Notes: generated from the sequence alone by a model not told the origin. A DNA stretch of 64,000 nt from Phocoena phocoena (GCF_963924675.1 NC_089226.1:41805124-41869123); one strand, 5' to 3'; shown: positions 37,801-50,341, counted from the first letter of the stretch. Translations and numbers: made by a program.

Positions 37801-38877
37801 GTCACCTTATCTTTGATAAAGGAGGCAGGAATGTACAGTGGAGAAAGGACAGCCTCTTCAGTAAGTGGTGCTGGGAAAACTGGACAGGTACGTGTAAAAG
37901 TATGAGATTAGATCACTCCCTAATACCATACACAAAAATAAGCTCAAAATGGATTAAAGACCTAAATATAAGGCCAGAAACTATCAAACTCTTAGAGGAA
38001 AACATAGGCAGAACACTCTATGACATAAATCACAGCAAGATCCTTTTTGACCTAGAGAAATGGAAATAAAAACAAAAATAAACAAATGGGACCTAATGAA
38101 ACTTCAAAGCTTTTGCACAGCAAAGGAAACCATAAACAAGACCAAAAGACAACCCTCAGAATGGGAGAAAATATTTGCAAATGAAGCAACTGACAAAAGA
38201 TTAAACTCCAAAATTTACAAGCAGCTCATGTAGCTCAATACCAAAAGAACAAACAACCCAATCCAAAAATGGGCAGAAGACCTAACTAGACATTTCTCCA
38301 AAGAAGATATGCAGACTGCCAACAAACACATGAAAGAATGCTCAACATCATTAATCATTAGAGAAATGCAAATCAAAACTATAATGAGATATCATCTCAC
38401 ACCAGTCAGAATGGCCATCATCAAAAAATCTAGAAACAATAAATGCTGGAGAGGGTGTGGAGAAAAGGAACACTCTTGCACTGCTGGTGGAAATGTGAAT
38501 TGTTACAGCCACTATGGAGAACAGTATGTAGGTTCCTTAAAAAACTACAAATAGAACTACCATATGACCCAGCAATCCCACTACTGGGCATATACCCTGA
38601 GAAAACCATAATTCAAAAAGAGTCATGTACCAAAATGTTCATTGCAGCTCTATTTACAATAGCCTGGAGATGGAAACAACCTAAGTGTCCATCATCGGAT
38701 GAATGGATCAAGAAGATGTGGCACATATATACAATGGAATATTACTCAGCCATAAAAAGAAACGAAACTGAGCTATTTGTAATGAGGTGGATAGACCTAG
38801 AGTCTGTCATACAGAGTGAAGTAAGTCAGAAAGATAAAGACATATACCATATGCTAACACATATATATGGAATTTAA
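34834..38877 (+). pseudogene. L1 ORF2 (endonuclease/reverse transcriptase), broken
   Basis: ORF2p supplies the nicking endonuclease and reverse transcriptase of L1. The endonuclease part (34834-35550) has an in-frame stop at 35095-35097 and a frame change near 35400. The reverse transcriptase part is interrupted by the SINE at 36238. After it a frame from about 36466 to 37690 stays open and keeps the catalytic FADD motif (37162-37173) and the [10 protein letters not shown] stretch. Further frameshifts follow near 37690, 38060 and 38400, before the natural end at 38877. The apparent 453-codon frame beginning at 36352 starts in the SINE and is artificial. The element cannot make intact ORF2p. 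Confidence 0.92.
36238..36450 (+). mobile_element. CHR-family SINE, short form, inside L1 ORF2
   Basis: Starts GGGCTTCCCTGGTGGCGCAG, ends in an A-rich tail. A perfect 15-bp duplication AAAAATCTTCCAACA (36223-36237 and 36451-36465) gives a precise insertion point in the reverse transcriptase region, so the SINE is younger than the L1. Confidence 0.97.
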
Positions 38878-39297
38878 GGGGAAAAAATGTCATGAAGAAC
38901 CTAGGGGTAAGACAGGAATAAAGACACAGACCTACTAGAGAATGGACTTGAGAATATTGGGAGGGGGAAGGGTGAGCTTTGACAAAGCGAGAGAGTGTCA
39001 TGGACATATATACACTACCAAATGTAAAGTAGATAGCTAGTGGGAAGCAGCCGCATAGCACAGGGAGATCAGCTCGGTGCTTTGTGACCGCCTGGAGGGG
39101 TGGGATAGCGAGGGTGGGAGGGAGGGAGACGCAAGAGGGAAGAGATATGGGAACATATGTATATGTATAACTGATTCACTTTTTTATTAAACAGAAACTA
39201 ACACACCATTATAAAGCAATTATACTCCAATAAAGATGTTAAAAAATTTTCTTTAAGTAAAAAATAAATAAATTTATTTTAAAAAAAAGACCATTTG

Positions 39298-39435
39298 ATT
39301 AATATCTGCTCTCCCAACTGGACTATAAACTATATGAAGGAACGAACCATCTCTTAGTGTCATCATTCTTGTCCCACACCAAACCTAGTGTTTGGCACGT
39401 AACAGGTGCCCAATACTTGCTGTTGGATAAACTAT
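39298..39435 (+). repeat. L2 LINE, right part (split by L1)
   Basis: ACTGGACTATAAACTATATG, then GTGTTTGGCACGTAACAGG and TGCCCAATACTTGCTG: L2 3' end, continuing the piece left of the L1. Confidence 0.65.
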
Positions 39436-39467
39436 AAATGTCTTATGAAACCATGGAATTAGAGTAG

Positions 39468-39685
39468 TGGTTCGCAACTGGGGACTCTTTTGTCCCCAGA
39501 GTACATTTGGCAGTGTCTGCAGACATTTTTCATTGTCACAATGAGGAGAGAGGTGCTACTAGCATTTGGTGGGCATTGGCCAGGGATGCTGCTAAACACC
39601 CTGCAAGACACAAGACAGGCTCCCAAACAAAGAATTAGCATCAGGAGTAAGATATCAATTAATGCTGAGGTTGCAACTGGACTAG
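39468..39685 (+). repeat. MER20-like hAT DNA transposon relic
   Basis: TAGTGGTTCGCAACTGGGGA, CATTTGGCAGTGTCTGCAGA, CAGGGATGCTGCTAAACACC, CAAAGAATTAGCATC and GCTGAGGTTGCAA follow the MER20 order end to end. Confidence 0.8.
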
Positions 39686-39689
39686 GGCA

Positions 39690-41265
39690 ATGAGGGCAAT
39701 TATATTGAGAAGGGTAGTAGCAAGTATATAAAATAAAACGACTCCCAAGAAGAATGGTTCATGGAAGAGACACTGCACAGAGCCCTTCTGCTTCCCTTGA
39801 GATGTTCACAGGATATTGACCCAGGGAGAACAGCTCTGAGTGTCTGGTACTAAGAATTGAGCTCCCCTCTGTGAGGGATGGGATGGCCTCCATCCCCACA
39901 GTGTGAACCTGGCTGGGTTCTCAGCTATCTGACCACGACACAGAATGAAGAAACCTTCACCTCTCGGTGATGGAACCATTTGACCTGATTTCTCCAGGAA
40001 GTATTCACGTGTGGCAAAACCATCAGTCACCCTGACAGCTAGACTCCCTGTTTGCTCCCAAGGATTAATGTTCTCCAGTTTTCCAGAAACCTGACTTGGA
40101 TCTCACCCTTTACAGAAGCATTTATTCTGCCAACAGAGTCAAGACCCTGGAAGATTGATCTTTCCAGGTCAATGGAGGGCCACCTCTCTCAAGGGTCACA
40201 TAATTTTCTCTGCATGACTACTAAGACCACAGCCTCCCCAGGCTTTGAGCTGCCTCACTTTTCCATGGCTTTAAAAGAGTCATTTTCCTCAGCAGCGTGG
40301 TCTACCAGGCAGGGTTCTCAAACCCAGTCCTGGACTGAGAGGCCAGGCACAACTCCCCAAATTACCCCAAGCTACAAGAACCTAAATAGATTTTTAAACA
40401 CTCCTTTGCATCAACAGTTGCTGGAAAATAAATGGGGCTGCAAATCTAACAAGCCTTAAACCAACTACTCCCATTCCATGAAGTTAAATAGAGCTTTCTT
40501 CCAGTCCACCCTGAGTCGATGTAGTTAAAAACCAAGTCTACACTTTTCCACCACTTATGTATTACAAATAAATAGTTTACACAAGCATGTGTAAACTGTG
40601 AAAGGGGGAAGCCGCCATACAGAGCAGCCACGGCAGATGTTTAGGGACAGCTGTACAGGGAAGCTGACAAGAATTTAGATGAAATTTACCTTAAAGTCCC
40701 ACAAGAGTGAGAGAAGGTTTGTTTAACCTTTATCAAACCATTCCACCTAAGGGGTTCAGATCTGAATTTTCCTTTAGAACAGATTTCTGTTGTGTTTAAC
40801 ATGCCTTTCCCACTTCCTTTTTTTAACTAAGGAAAGAAGCCCTAGTGGTTTGACCATTATGAGCAAATTTCATCCAACCATTACAAACGTTAAGCCCAGA
40901 AGCATGCTTTTCAATGTCCATGTGTTATTAGTAAATGCGAACAGACGAGAGTAAATATTATTAATAAAGAATGTAGCAACAGAAAAATCTGTATATACCA
41001 AGCACTTTAAGTTCTGAGCTTCACAAATCCACTAGGCTATACTATAGTTTTCAAAAACCTCTATTTCCACATCCAAAAGAGAAGTGCTAGCTCTCAGCCT
41101 CACAAAGGTTACAATACCATCCTTCCACTACTTACGTGTTTTTAGGAGAAAGAACAAATGATATTAGTGAAAAATTACTTAGATTAAATGTCCCTAACTA
41201 GAATTGTAGGCATCGCTACTCTTTGCCTCCCATATTTTCTGCAAGATCAAATACCAGTCATTCAA
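39690..41265. other. Intron, nothing recognised
   Basis: Non-coding DNA. The 135-codon frame at 40052-40459 has no recognisable motif or start context and is treated as chance. Confidence 0.45.
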
Positions 41266-41267
41266 TG

Positions 41268-41370
41268 AATATTTGTTGACTTGGGAAATGGTAATAACAG
41301 CTAACACAGAATGAGTGCTTACCACATGGCCAGACATTGTGCACTGTTTTGTTAGCTAAGATAACTTGAA
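41268..41370 (-). repeat. MIR SINE fragment
   Basis: ATTTGTTGACTTGGG, then TAACACAGAATGAGTGCTTA, CCACATGGCCAGACATTGTG: the reverse complement of the MIR 3' half. Confidence 0.5.
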
Positions 41371-41426
41371 CACTGGTGCTTCCAGAGTTAGGGAGGTTAA
41401 GGAGGAAGGAATTTCAGAGGTAGTTT

Positions 41427-41952
41427 TGTAATAGGGAAGAACAAATCTGACGCCATATTAGATCTGTTTCTTTTACTTTAACCTTTGTACTCTGTTACCT
41501 GTGCTTAGTCATGCTAGCTATGCACCTTTTGTAAAAGAATGTTGCCTATAGCCTGAAATATACAGGACAGCCCATTCTCAAGGTTCTGACTTTTAAATGT
41601 GTAACATTTTTCCATTCATATAGAGATAAAAAGTTGCAGAACAGACAATAACATTTGTCTTGTTGGAGGTTTACAGGAGCATCATGACATGACCTACCTG
41701 GACAGCTGCAAGAACAGCTGGAAAAGGATTCCAATACCAAGAAGTTTGCAACAACTAACCATGCCCCTCCCTGACCTTGCCTTTCAAAATGCTTTGCTGA
41801 AACCCTTTGGGGGGGATTCGAGGTTTTTTGGACACGAGCCACCTGTCACCTTGCATGGCCCTGCAATAAACATTTCTCTGTTCCAAACTCTGACTTTTCA
41901 GTATTGTTTGGCCTCACTGTGCACTGAGCACGTGAACCTGTGCTCGGTAACA
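41427..41952 (+). mobile_element. Solo LTR of an endogenous retrovirus (ERV1-like)
   Basis: 526 bp starting TGTAATAGGG and ending CTCGGTAACA (TG...CA ends), flanked by the 4-bp duplication GTTT (41423-41426 and 41953-41956). A CAATAAAC polyadenylation signal lies near 41865. No internal viral genes are next to it, so it is a recombined solo LTR. The 4-bp duplication suits class I. Confidence 0.75.
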
Positions 41953-41956
41953 GTTT

Positions 41957-42716
41957 GGTGCGTCAACCTTGCCATGGAGGTCAAAAGATAATGCTCAGAA
42001 CTCAATACTCATCACGTGGGCTTGCTGATGGCAGGGCCAGGATAAGAACTCAAGCTCTAAACCAAAAATAAACAGTTATAAAACTATTATCTTTTAAAAT
42101 AATTTCTAGAAGTACAAAGAGAATGTTTATTTACCATACTCTGATAGAATTGCAAATGGAAGCCATATGGTCTGCAACCCTACTTCTACCACTCCAGAGT
42201 TTATTTGAATTCAACATGTCACTAAGAAAGAGTCAAGAAACATTATTTGGTAGTTTAAGGTTATCTGGTTTTACCATCGAAGAGTTACTGGCGATTTGAT
42301 TTTATTAAAAAATGGCCCCCAAAAGTCAGTTCTGTTCCAGATTATCATAATGTTGATGTCTCCACTAAGTAAAAGTGAAGCCAACAAATAAATGATTTGT
42401 ATATTTTTGCCCTTCACAATTCAGACACAGATTATATAGAATATATACTCATGTGATTCAATACATATCAATCTTCCTTTGAAACTTTGGACTTTGATTT
42501 TGGGGACAATTTTGGGATGTCCTTCTTGCTCTAGCTTCTTCCTTTTCCACTGATTTAATTTTAGTTTCAGTTCCAGAATCTTTTTGTTTTTAACAACATG
42601 TTTACAATCTCTGTCATATTGTACGCAGTTACTTCTGGACTAGGACCTCCTCAATACAATTAGCCTATAGTTAGAAAACAATGTGAAAACATTTAACACT
42701 ACTGAACACTATATTT
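41957..42716. other. Intron, nothing recognised
   Basis: AT-rich non-coding DNA. Confidence 0.5.
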
Positions 42717-42725
42717 AAAAATTGA

Positions 42726-42926
42726 GGGCTTCCCTGGTGGCACAGTGGTTGAGAGTCCACCTGCCGATGCAGGGGACACGGGTTTGTGCCCCGGTCCGGG
42801 AAGATCCCACATGCCGAGAAGCGGCTGGGCCCGTGAGCCATGGCCGCTGAGCCTGCGCGTCCGGAGCCTGTACTCCGCAACGGGAGAGGCCACAACAGTG
42901 AGAGGCCCGTGTACCGCAAAAAAAAA
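42726..42926 (+). mobile_element. CHR-family SINE, short form
   Basis: GGGCTTCCCTGGTGGCACAG head, GGTTTGTGCCCCGG B-box region, poly(A) tail; duplication AAAAATTGA at 42717-42725 and 42927-42935. Confidence 0.93.
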
Positions 42927-42935
42927 AAAAATTGA

Positions 42936-45410
42936 TAAGGTGGTAGACATTGTGTTATATGTTTTTTAATCACAATTTAAAATAAAGTATAAAAAACATG
43001 AGCCTTCCTCAAAGCCATGATCTTACATTTTTTTACATCAGATTTATATACTGATATACTATGCAAAGCCTCTGAGATTTTTGGAAAAGCCACAGTTCTT
43101 TTGGAAAGTGGGTGTGATTGTTGTAGATTACATAATGGCAAACAATCACCTCACTCAAACGCACGGAAGTACCCAATAACTCTAATACATCACCTCTGTC
43201 CATCATCCATCTTGATCAATCAATTGCAAAACCCCACTGCCTGACAAGAAAACCATAATCAACCACTTAACCTAAATAAAAAGTCAAAGGAGTGAAATCT
43301 TCCGTTTCGAGTCATTTGGGAATTTTGCATACATTCAGTGTCTGAGTCAGGGGAAAGACAGTTGGGGAATGTTTGCCTTTTTTTCTTTTTTGAACAACAA
43401 CAAGTATGTAGGTTTCCCTATGTAGATCAACAGAAGAAGGATCCAACACTGAGGAGGGGAGGAAATGGGCTAAATGTAACTCCCGGGATTCTCAAAGTGA
43501 GCAGATGACAGTGATGGTGTCCCGTCTCATGTTCCCGGTGCAGCATCATCAGACATTTAACGCAGTCAGCGCTTCTCCTTTCTAATACATGCAGAGTTCC
43601 TCAGGATCCTGGCCTAGAGTGCCTTCAGGATAAGAATTTCCACAGGTCTAATCAATGGTGAACATACAGGGCAGTCCCTCCAGCCCGACATTCCCTCACA
43701 GAAGCCTAATTTAATTGTGATCAGTTCTTATCTGAGTCAGCTCTTCACTGACAGAAGAGAGCATCTCTGAACAGGTTTCACAAATGCTGGCCCAGGGCTG
43801 TTTCAAAGGCTTCCCATAATTGAAGCAGCTATCTTTTCTCCTCAAGGTGGTGTTTTCGTATTCTACCAGGGAGAGAATTATAAGCTTGATATGAATGGCA
43901 TTATTTGCACATAAGTGCACCCTTCTAACTCAAGGAAAGAATCACTCCTTTATCAACGACATTCTCTGGAATCCCTCTATAGATGACTGAAATTTAAAAA
44001 TGGAGAAAGAAAGAAAATCATCAGCTATAGATTAGCCTCTTAGGTGGGAGTATAAAATGAATCCTGACAAAAGTCATAAGCCATTAGTAAGATATTTTGC
44101 AAAGTCTACCAAAGATAATGATGTTACTTTCTTTAAGTTATGACTCTCACTTCCTTCGTGAAGTCACTCTAAAAGAGAAGAAAGGCAATATGGAAATACT
44201 GGAATACTGGTCAGTTCCTTTGCTTAGCAATTCCATTTTCACCCTCAATCCTTTACCAATTGTAATCTACTTAACTGGGAGCAAAATGAAAAAGGTTTTC
44301 TCCCCTTTTGATTTTGTGGAGGGGCGGAGGTGGGAATCAGGGGAGGGTCATGATTAAACAGATGCTTTAGGAAGAGTACTAATGCTTCACAGCTCAAGAG
44401 TGTGGGATATAACTGGAGAGAGCCCTAATATCTTGTCCTTTCTTCAAAAATGTCTCACTGCTGCCTTAATGGAGAAATAAAAAATACTTTTAAATTAAAA
44501 CCTACATTTATGAGGCAGATGTAGGGAGGATAATTTGAACATGATTAAGGTTGGAAAAAAACTTTCACGGTTTTTCTTGCCTTTGATACTTCGAGATAAG
44601 AATCTGGAGAATTCTGAATACGTTCCAGGACTTGCAGCTCCAAATTCCCCACCACATAAGGAAATTCAGAGAGAAAGAGCAGCTGTATAGATAAGAGGAG
44701 GAGGAGAGGTGTAGAGGGACAGCCAAACAGTGAGTGCTGACTATACTTTCCTCCCGGGCACAGGTTGGGGTGCAAGTTGCTGCTTCACTTGACTGCCCGA
44801 CTCCCTTACACCAGAATTTCAGTGATGCAGGTAAGTCAGTTAAAATGATTAGAAAGCTAGCATTGCTAATATGATTTAATGAGAATCTGAAACACAGAGA
44901 AATCCCCATTACAATAAATATTTGTAACTTTACAAAGAGTGCAGATCAAATCACTGGTGGCAATGTCCAAATACCCTGGTTATGATTCCATGTTGAATGA
45001 CCTTGCATCAGCTATTTGACCTCTTCGGTCCTCCCCAGCTATTTATAATTTAAGTATCTGGCTTTCAGTGCTGCTTATTTTCAGCTCAATTTTAGTTATT
45101 ACCCTATAAAAATGATGCTTGGGTTTTGGCATGACCTAGGAACCATTAATTATCTAAAATTCCCATTTATTTTATGATGAAATCATATAACCCCCACTGT
45201 TATTAAGCCCTGGTTCAGCAACCTAACTTAATTCAACCAACATTTATGAAACATCTAGCAGAGATAAACTTCAAGGAGCTTAAGGGAAGGAAAATGCTAA
45301 CAGAACACGGCAATACTATAAAGATGCAAAGTGTTGTAAGAATTCAAATAGGAGGCTAATTGTTTTGTAGGATGGAAAATAGAGAAACTCCATGAAGAAG
45401 GAAGCGTTTA
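42936..45410. other. Intron, nothing firm
   Basis: No exon or RNA gene. A weak MIR likeness lies around 44950-45050 (AATGACCTTGCATCAGC, ATTTGACCTCTTCGGTCC). Frames of up to 114 codons on the minus strand near 44545-44909 overlap in two frames and are not supported. Confidence 0.45.
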
Positions 45411-45411
45411 A

Positions 45412-45657
45412 TAATATTTTACTGAGTGCCTACTAAATGCCAGGCATTGTGATCATATACGCCTTACCTATATCATTTTATTTCATTCTCATGATAAATT
45501 CATGAGGTATCACTACCTCTGTTTCACACATGATGAAAGTGACGTTTGGAGAGTTTAAGGTTCTTGCCCACGTTCTCATTCACATATGATAGAACTACAA
45601 TTCCAGCTTGGTGTGCCTGACTGCAATGCCCAGGCTCTCGCCCACCACGGTATTACA
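45412..45657 (-). repeat. MIR SINE, nearly complete
   Basis: ACTGAGTGCCTACTAAATGC, CAGGCATTGTGATC, TTCATTCTCATGATAAATTC, and the head part GCCCAGGCTCTCGCCCACCA: MIR in reverse along its whole length. Confidence 0.75.
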
Positions 45658-46986
45658 CTCTCATGTGAGGTGGGCCACAAAGAATTCTAATGATTGATTG
45701 GAATCTTTTTGGTCCCAACTCCAAGAAAGTGAAAACACAGATGTGGGAAAGTGCAAGGCCATGAAAGAACCAGTGACCCAGTGTAGCTGGACTAGAGAAA
45801 GCAAGAGGACACGATAGGAAAAGAGGTAAATAAAGCTCAAGAGGTTGGCCTCCAAGCCTTAAATATCAAACTGAAGATCATGAACTTTAGCTTGGAGGCA
45901 ATTCTGGAACCCTCTCCCTACCTATTTTTGTTGATTAAGGAAGCATCAAGATGGAAGAGCTGCTTCAGGAAAATTATAGCTCTGTAGCTGATATGTGTAG
46001 GATGCAATTAAACGAAGAGATAAGAACCAGGGAAGTCTGATAAGGGACACTAAGCTAAGAGAAGGCGATCTTAAGAAACATAATATAATAGCCTTTAGTC
46101 AAGTTAATTCATCTCAGCTTTAGTGTTTTGTATATGCACTCTTGTCTAATGTATTATTTCTCCTCTTATAAATCCCCCTTGTTCCATATCGATACTACCT
46201 TTATTCAACAAAGTAAAAAATGATTTTTCTTGGAAGGAAAAAAGTCACAAGAATATAGTAGAGAAAACTCTTCTTTAAAAGCAAAGTTCCAATTCTGTTT
46301 TCATTCACATTAGGTTTCATTGTATTATGAATTTCACAAGCTAAAGACAAGAATGTTAGTATTGCACTACTGGAGTATCTCAGTCCATGATCAGGGCAAA
46401 GAAGTGAGGAGGCAATGTTACGGCCACTTTGATTCAAAAGGACATCAACTTCTCCCGAAGCCCTGCGGCAGAGACTTTGATAAGGAGGGGTTCACTGCCA
46501 AAGTACAGCCCGCACCTGCCCTGGGGGGCTGTATCCAGTGCTATTTTACTAGGATCTGCATCTCATGTGCCTCTGCCATAAGCCTTTATTTGGTCAAGCT
46601 ATAATATATGATCTGCCTGAAGAGAAAATATTTATTCAGATCAGAGAAGGACTTTTAATATCGTAGAGAGGTTTCGATGGAACCCACATTTAGAAAAAAA
46701 TGGAAGAAAGAAAACATACCTTATGCGCACTGCATTTCATGATCCATTCAACCATAGATAATGTTTAACTGTGCAACAGGAGTACTAAACAATGCTAAAT
46801 GACTCTTGATCTATTACATCCAGAGATAGGCTGAAAACTTATCTCAAACGGCACTACTAAGTATACATTTTATTTGACATGATAAAGTATTTTATTACAG
46901 GTTTTATTTTCTTAACATTTATTTATTCAACTCTGTACAGATTCAATAACAGAACCTGAAAAGCTGTAAATGTGGTTGTAGATGTT
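45658..46986. other. Intron, nothing recognised
   Basis: No exon or repeat recognised. The 94-codon frame at 46320-46604 has no recognisable domain. Confidence 0.45.
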
Positions 46987-46989
46987 TCT

Positions 46990-47082
<93 letters not shown>

Positions 47083-47084
47083 AC
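46987..47084 (+). repeat. Compound (TC)n(AC)n microsatellite
   Basis: About 48 bases of CT followed by about 50 of AC, nearly uninterrupted. The frame through it reads Ser-Leu then Thr-His. Confidence 0.97.
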
Positions 47085-47454
47085 TGTCCTCCTGTCAGTT
47101 TCACTAACAAGAAATCCCTTCCTTTACTCCATTACCATAATCTGCAAGCTAAAGTCAATGGAAACTCATTAAAATGCTTCACGTTATTCAATGTTTGCTA
47201 TGTTTATCAGATATTTAAAGCCTTTCCTTCCAAAGTGCTAATGCTCCCAATAATAAAACAATTACACATTTTGAGACATAATAGTAACATGTAAACGAAT
47301 ATTTACTCAAATAAATAACAATGAAGCAATAAAGTACTCCATTTATTTGCATAGTTTTTTGTCCATTACCCAATGTCAGGTCCTTACCATTTATAATAAA
47401 CCCTAGCCAAGCAGTGGAGCTGAAGAAACTGGATTTGGAAAGTGAGTAGGAGGT

Positions 47455-47600
47455 GAACTCCTGCTTGCTTATGACCCTGGGCAAAACATTTCAACTTTCT
47501 GACCCTGTTCCACCTCTCCTATCACACAGAGCTACTATGAAGCTATGTATCTGAAAGTAACCAGAAGTGTAACATATGAACTGTTTCTCAGTATACTGAG
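47455..47600 (+). repeat. MIR SINE fragment
   Basis: TTATGACCCTGGGCAAAACA, then TTTCAACTTTCTGACC and GAGCTACTATGAAG follow the MIR core, diverged. Confidence 0.45.
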
Positions 47601-48291
47601 GAGGAAGCCAAGGACAAGAGAGAGGAGATGTCTTGCAGAGTCCAAATCCAGTGGGCAACAGAGCCAAGACAGCCGGGCTAGATTCCCCCATAGGCTGACT
47701 CACAATTTTGGGGGCATCAGCAAAGCAGAAAGGGGAAGAGTGTAGCTTCCATAAATTCATGCCAAATTCTGCAGTCATACAGTCAAGAAATATATTATTT
47801 TAATTTCAATATACATGGAGCCTTGTGACATTTCCCCCAAAACAGCATTTTATTTTGTTTTACATATGGTCTCTAGGATAATAATTCAGTTCTTCTGCTA
47901 TCTCCTTCAGTTTTCTTTCCACTACCCTACCACTGCTTTGGGGTTTGTCTGTTAGTTTTCTTCTTATGCTAAGGATTTACAACCCTTGCTTTAAAATATT
48001 AAAAGTACAAAACCACTAATGTTTGAGTTTAAGAACATGCCCGATTTCTAGCAACTATGAAAAATACATTCAAATGAGGCTGACGTTTATTAAGCCCAGG
48101 TAAGAACTTCCTATGATATCACCAAGTGTACAAGTTTCAATCTTACCCCACAGCTTATTACTGCAGAAACTGTCAAGGTACTGACTCACTCACAGGTAAG
48201 GCTCAAGAAGGCTTGGAAAAGGGTAACAAGCTAGAAAGGAAGAGGTTTTGGGGGGTTTTGTGTGTCTGTTTTGGGGTTTGCCTTTTGTTTC

Positions 48292-48325
<34 letters not shown>

Positions 48326-49410
48326 CTTTTTCATTCAGCAACAGCCTCCTTTTTGCAACCTGTTCAGACCTCCCTGCATGAAGCTCCCAGGCTATCACAA
48401 AAGAACTGGATGCTTGTGCAACGATTACCCTCTGTTTACTGTCTGAGACAAGAAACAAAGAAAGATAGGTGCCCAGCAACAGAAGCGCAGCAGGAAGAAT
48501 TTGAGTTGGCCCCCATCTTTCAGAAGCTGAAGTTAAAACAAGTTAGCAAACAGAGACAGTTTTCCCCCAGCAACTCCCTGAATCCTCAGGGCTCAGCTGG
48601 CTTGAGGTTTTAACTGACAAGACTGTGTTAGGTGCAAACAACTCCTAAGGATCTATGAAAGCAGAAAGACTAGTGCCTGTTCAGAAATTGCCTGTCAAGA
48701 TCCAATTCCCATAGAGTTCTCCAAGGTCTAGTTTTGGAAATGTCAGCTCTGGAGTAAATGAAGAGTCATGGGGTTTTGTAGCAGGTAAGTGAGAATGCCG
48801 CCAAAGGGTGGATGGATGCTCTAGTGCCTGTCTCTAAACAGCCCTTCATCTCCCCAAAATGAGAGGTGGGGGGACTTTTTGACACTCCAGCTGGAATTCC
48901 AGCATTTTAATTTGAGCTGGTGCAGAAACAATACAGAAGCACTACGAGATTCTAAGAGGGACACAGATACGCCCCAGCTCTCAGCATTGCAGGTGAATTT
49001 GGAGCAGAGTTCAGTGATAATCTGTGATCATAACCAAACCTCTGTTTAGCATCTTCTATGTGAACAGCACTATGCTAGCCGGACACTGGGGGATAAACAA
49101 AAGTAGACAATGTGATCTTCACTTCAGAAAGCTTAACTCATCACCCCTATATTTACAGTGTGGAAAAGACAATTCAAATTTCCCTTTTAATGTCATAGTT
49201 CTTTAAAATGTATCTATAATGCCAGATGTTTCAGGGTACAATGAGTCAAGATACAACCTTCAATGGCATCAGAGGAAACTTGACCTATATCAGAAAGAAG
49301 GCCAAAAAAGGTTCACGATCATTTATAGCACTAGTACACCTTATAATCTCACCCTCTGCACAGAATTTTCCAAATTATTCAGGTCATTTTCATATGGACC
49401 AGCTAGCTTT
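47601..49410. other. Intron with one microsatellite
   Basis: No exon seen. The overlapping plus-strand frames at 48126-48613 run through the TG repeat and are not credible genes. Confidence 0.45.
48293..48323 (+). repeat. (TG)n microsatellite
   Basis: Fifteen uninterrupted TG units. Confidence 0.95.
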
Positions 49411-49414
49411 TTCT

Positions 49415-49540
49415 TCACAGCAACTCTCTGAAGCAAGCATTATTTCTCATCTTACAGGTGGGGAAGCTGAGGCTCAGAGAGGTTAAGTGACTTGGGAAAA
49501 TTAGTCAGATCCTAAGGCCCACAGCAAGGACAAACATCCC
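49415..49540 (-). repeat. MIR SINE fragment
   Basis: CTCATCTTACAGGTGGGGAA, then GCTGAGGCTCAGAGAGG, TTAAGTGACTTGGG: reverse MIR core. Confidence 0.6.
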
Positions 49541-50341
49541 AGGGTCTTGGTTCACAGAGGTCTCGATTATTATGGACCCCAAGCAAAATTATTTCAGCTA
49601 TGCTTCAAGTCAGATGAGACAAGCATTAATTCATGGGGACGGCTTGTTTCTCTTCAGTAGATTTTAGTTTAAAGATTTTAGTTTAAGTTATAATTGGTTT
49701 AGTGAAAATCTAATCTTCAGAGACTTCTCTTGAAAAAAATTTTGAACGCCCTTTTGTGATGTGGCGTGCATCTATGTGTGTCTGTTCCATCCTGACAGAG
49801 ACACGGCAAGGCTCAGGGTCTGGTTCCCTCCCTGCTCTCACCTCTGACCTTGGGATGACCACATCCTTCACATCCCAATATCCTTTTCTGCTCCCTTTCG
49901 TGAATCTAAAGATTCAGAGAAAAGGGGACCGAAAATAGATCAAAATTTCACAAGTGATCTTCAGCTGCCTTGCAGCCCACCATCTTCCTAACCTAAGATC
50001 TGGTTTCTCTTTTTCTAAGAAAGACTTGTTGAGGATAAATCCCTTCTGCATGCATTTTTGTCCTGACCTCATTTCCTCTATAAGCAATTCTCTAAGCCAG
50101 TTACCTATATATGTTCCCTAAGTCATTCATGCACTCGGGTGACTTGAAGACATTTTTCATGAATTCCGCTATTTTCTCATTCTGCACTGACAACAATGCA
50201 TCTGCTTTATGAGTGGGATTCTCTTCCAGAAGAAATATACTAAGTTCTGCAATCCAGCATAAATGCAGGTCTTTCTCAGACTCCACTAAACTTTCCTTTT
50301 CATCTCAAGATGCTTCCCCTAGAAAATATCTTCTTGGTCAT
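49541..50341. other. Intron, nothing recognised
   Basis: Non-coding DNA. TTTTAGTTTAAAG/TTTTAGTTTAAGT form a small direct repeat near 49662-49688. Confidence 0.45.

Larger units (their letters stand above)
31866..39286 (+). mobile_element. L1 LINE, near full length, cetacean-type
   Basis: 7.4 kb including a 213-bp SINE plus its duplicated target. Flanked by the 11-bp duplication AAGACCATTTG (31855-31865 and 39287-39297). It has a GC-rich 5' UTR starting GAGGGCTTCCGAGAAGATGG, a decayed ORF1, a decayed ORF2, a short 3' UTR and an AATAAA at 39229. Both frames are broken, so it is not autonomous. It lies antisense to FAT3. Confidence 0.95.

Noticed and set aside
40052..40459. 135-codon plus-strand frame
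   Set aside because: No recognisable motif, splice context or similarity; length is within chance for 64 kb in six frames.
46320..46604. 94-codon plus-strand frame with several Cys residues
   Set aside because: Cys spacing does not fit a known finger or secreted fold, and no conservation can be judged here.
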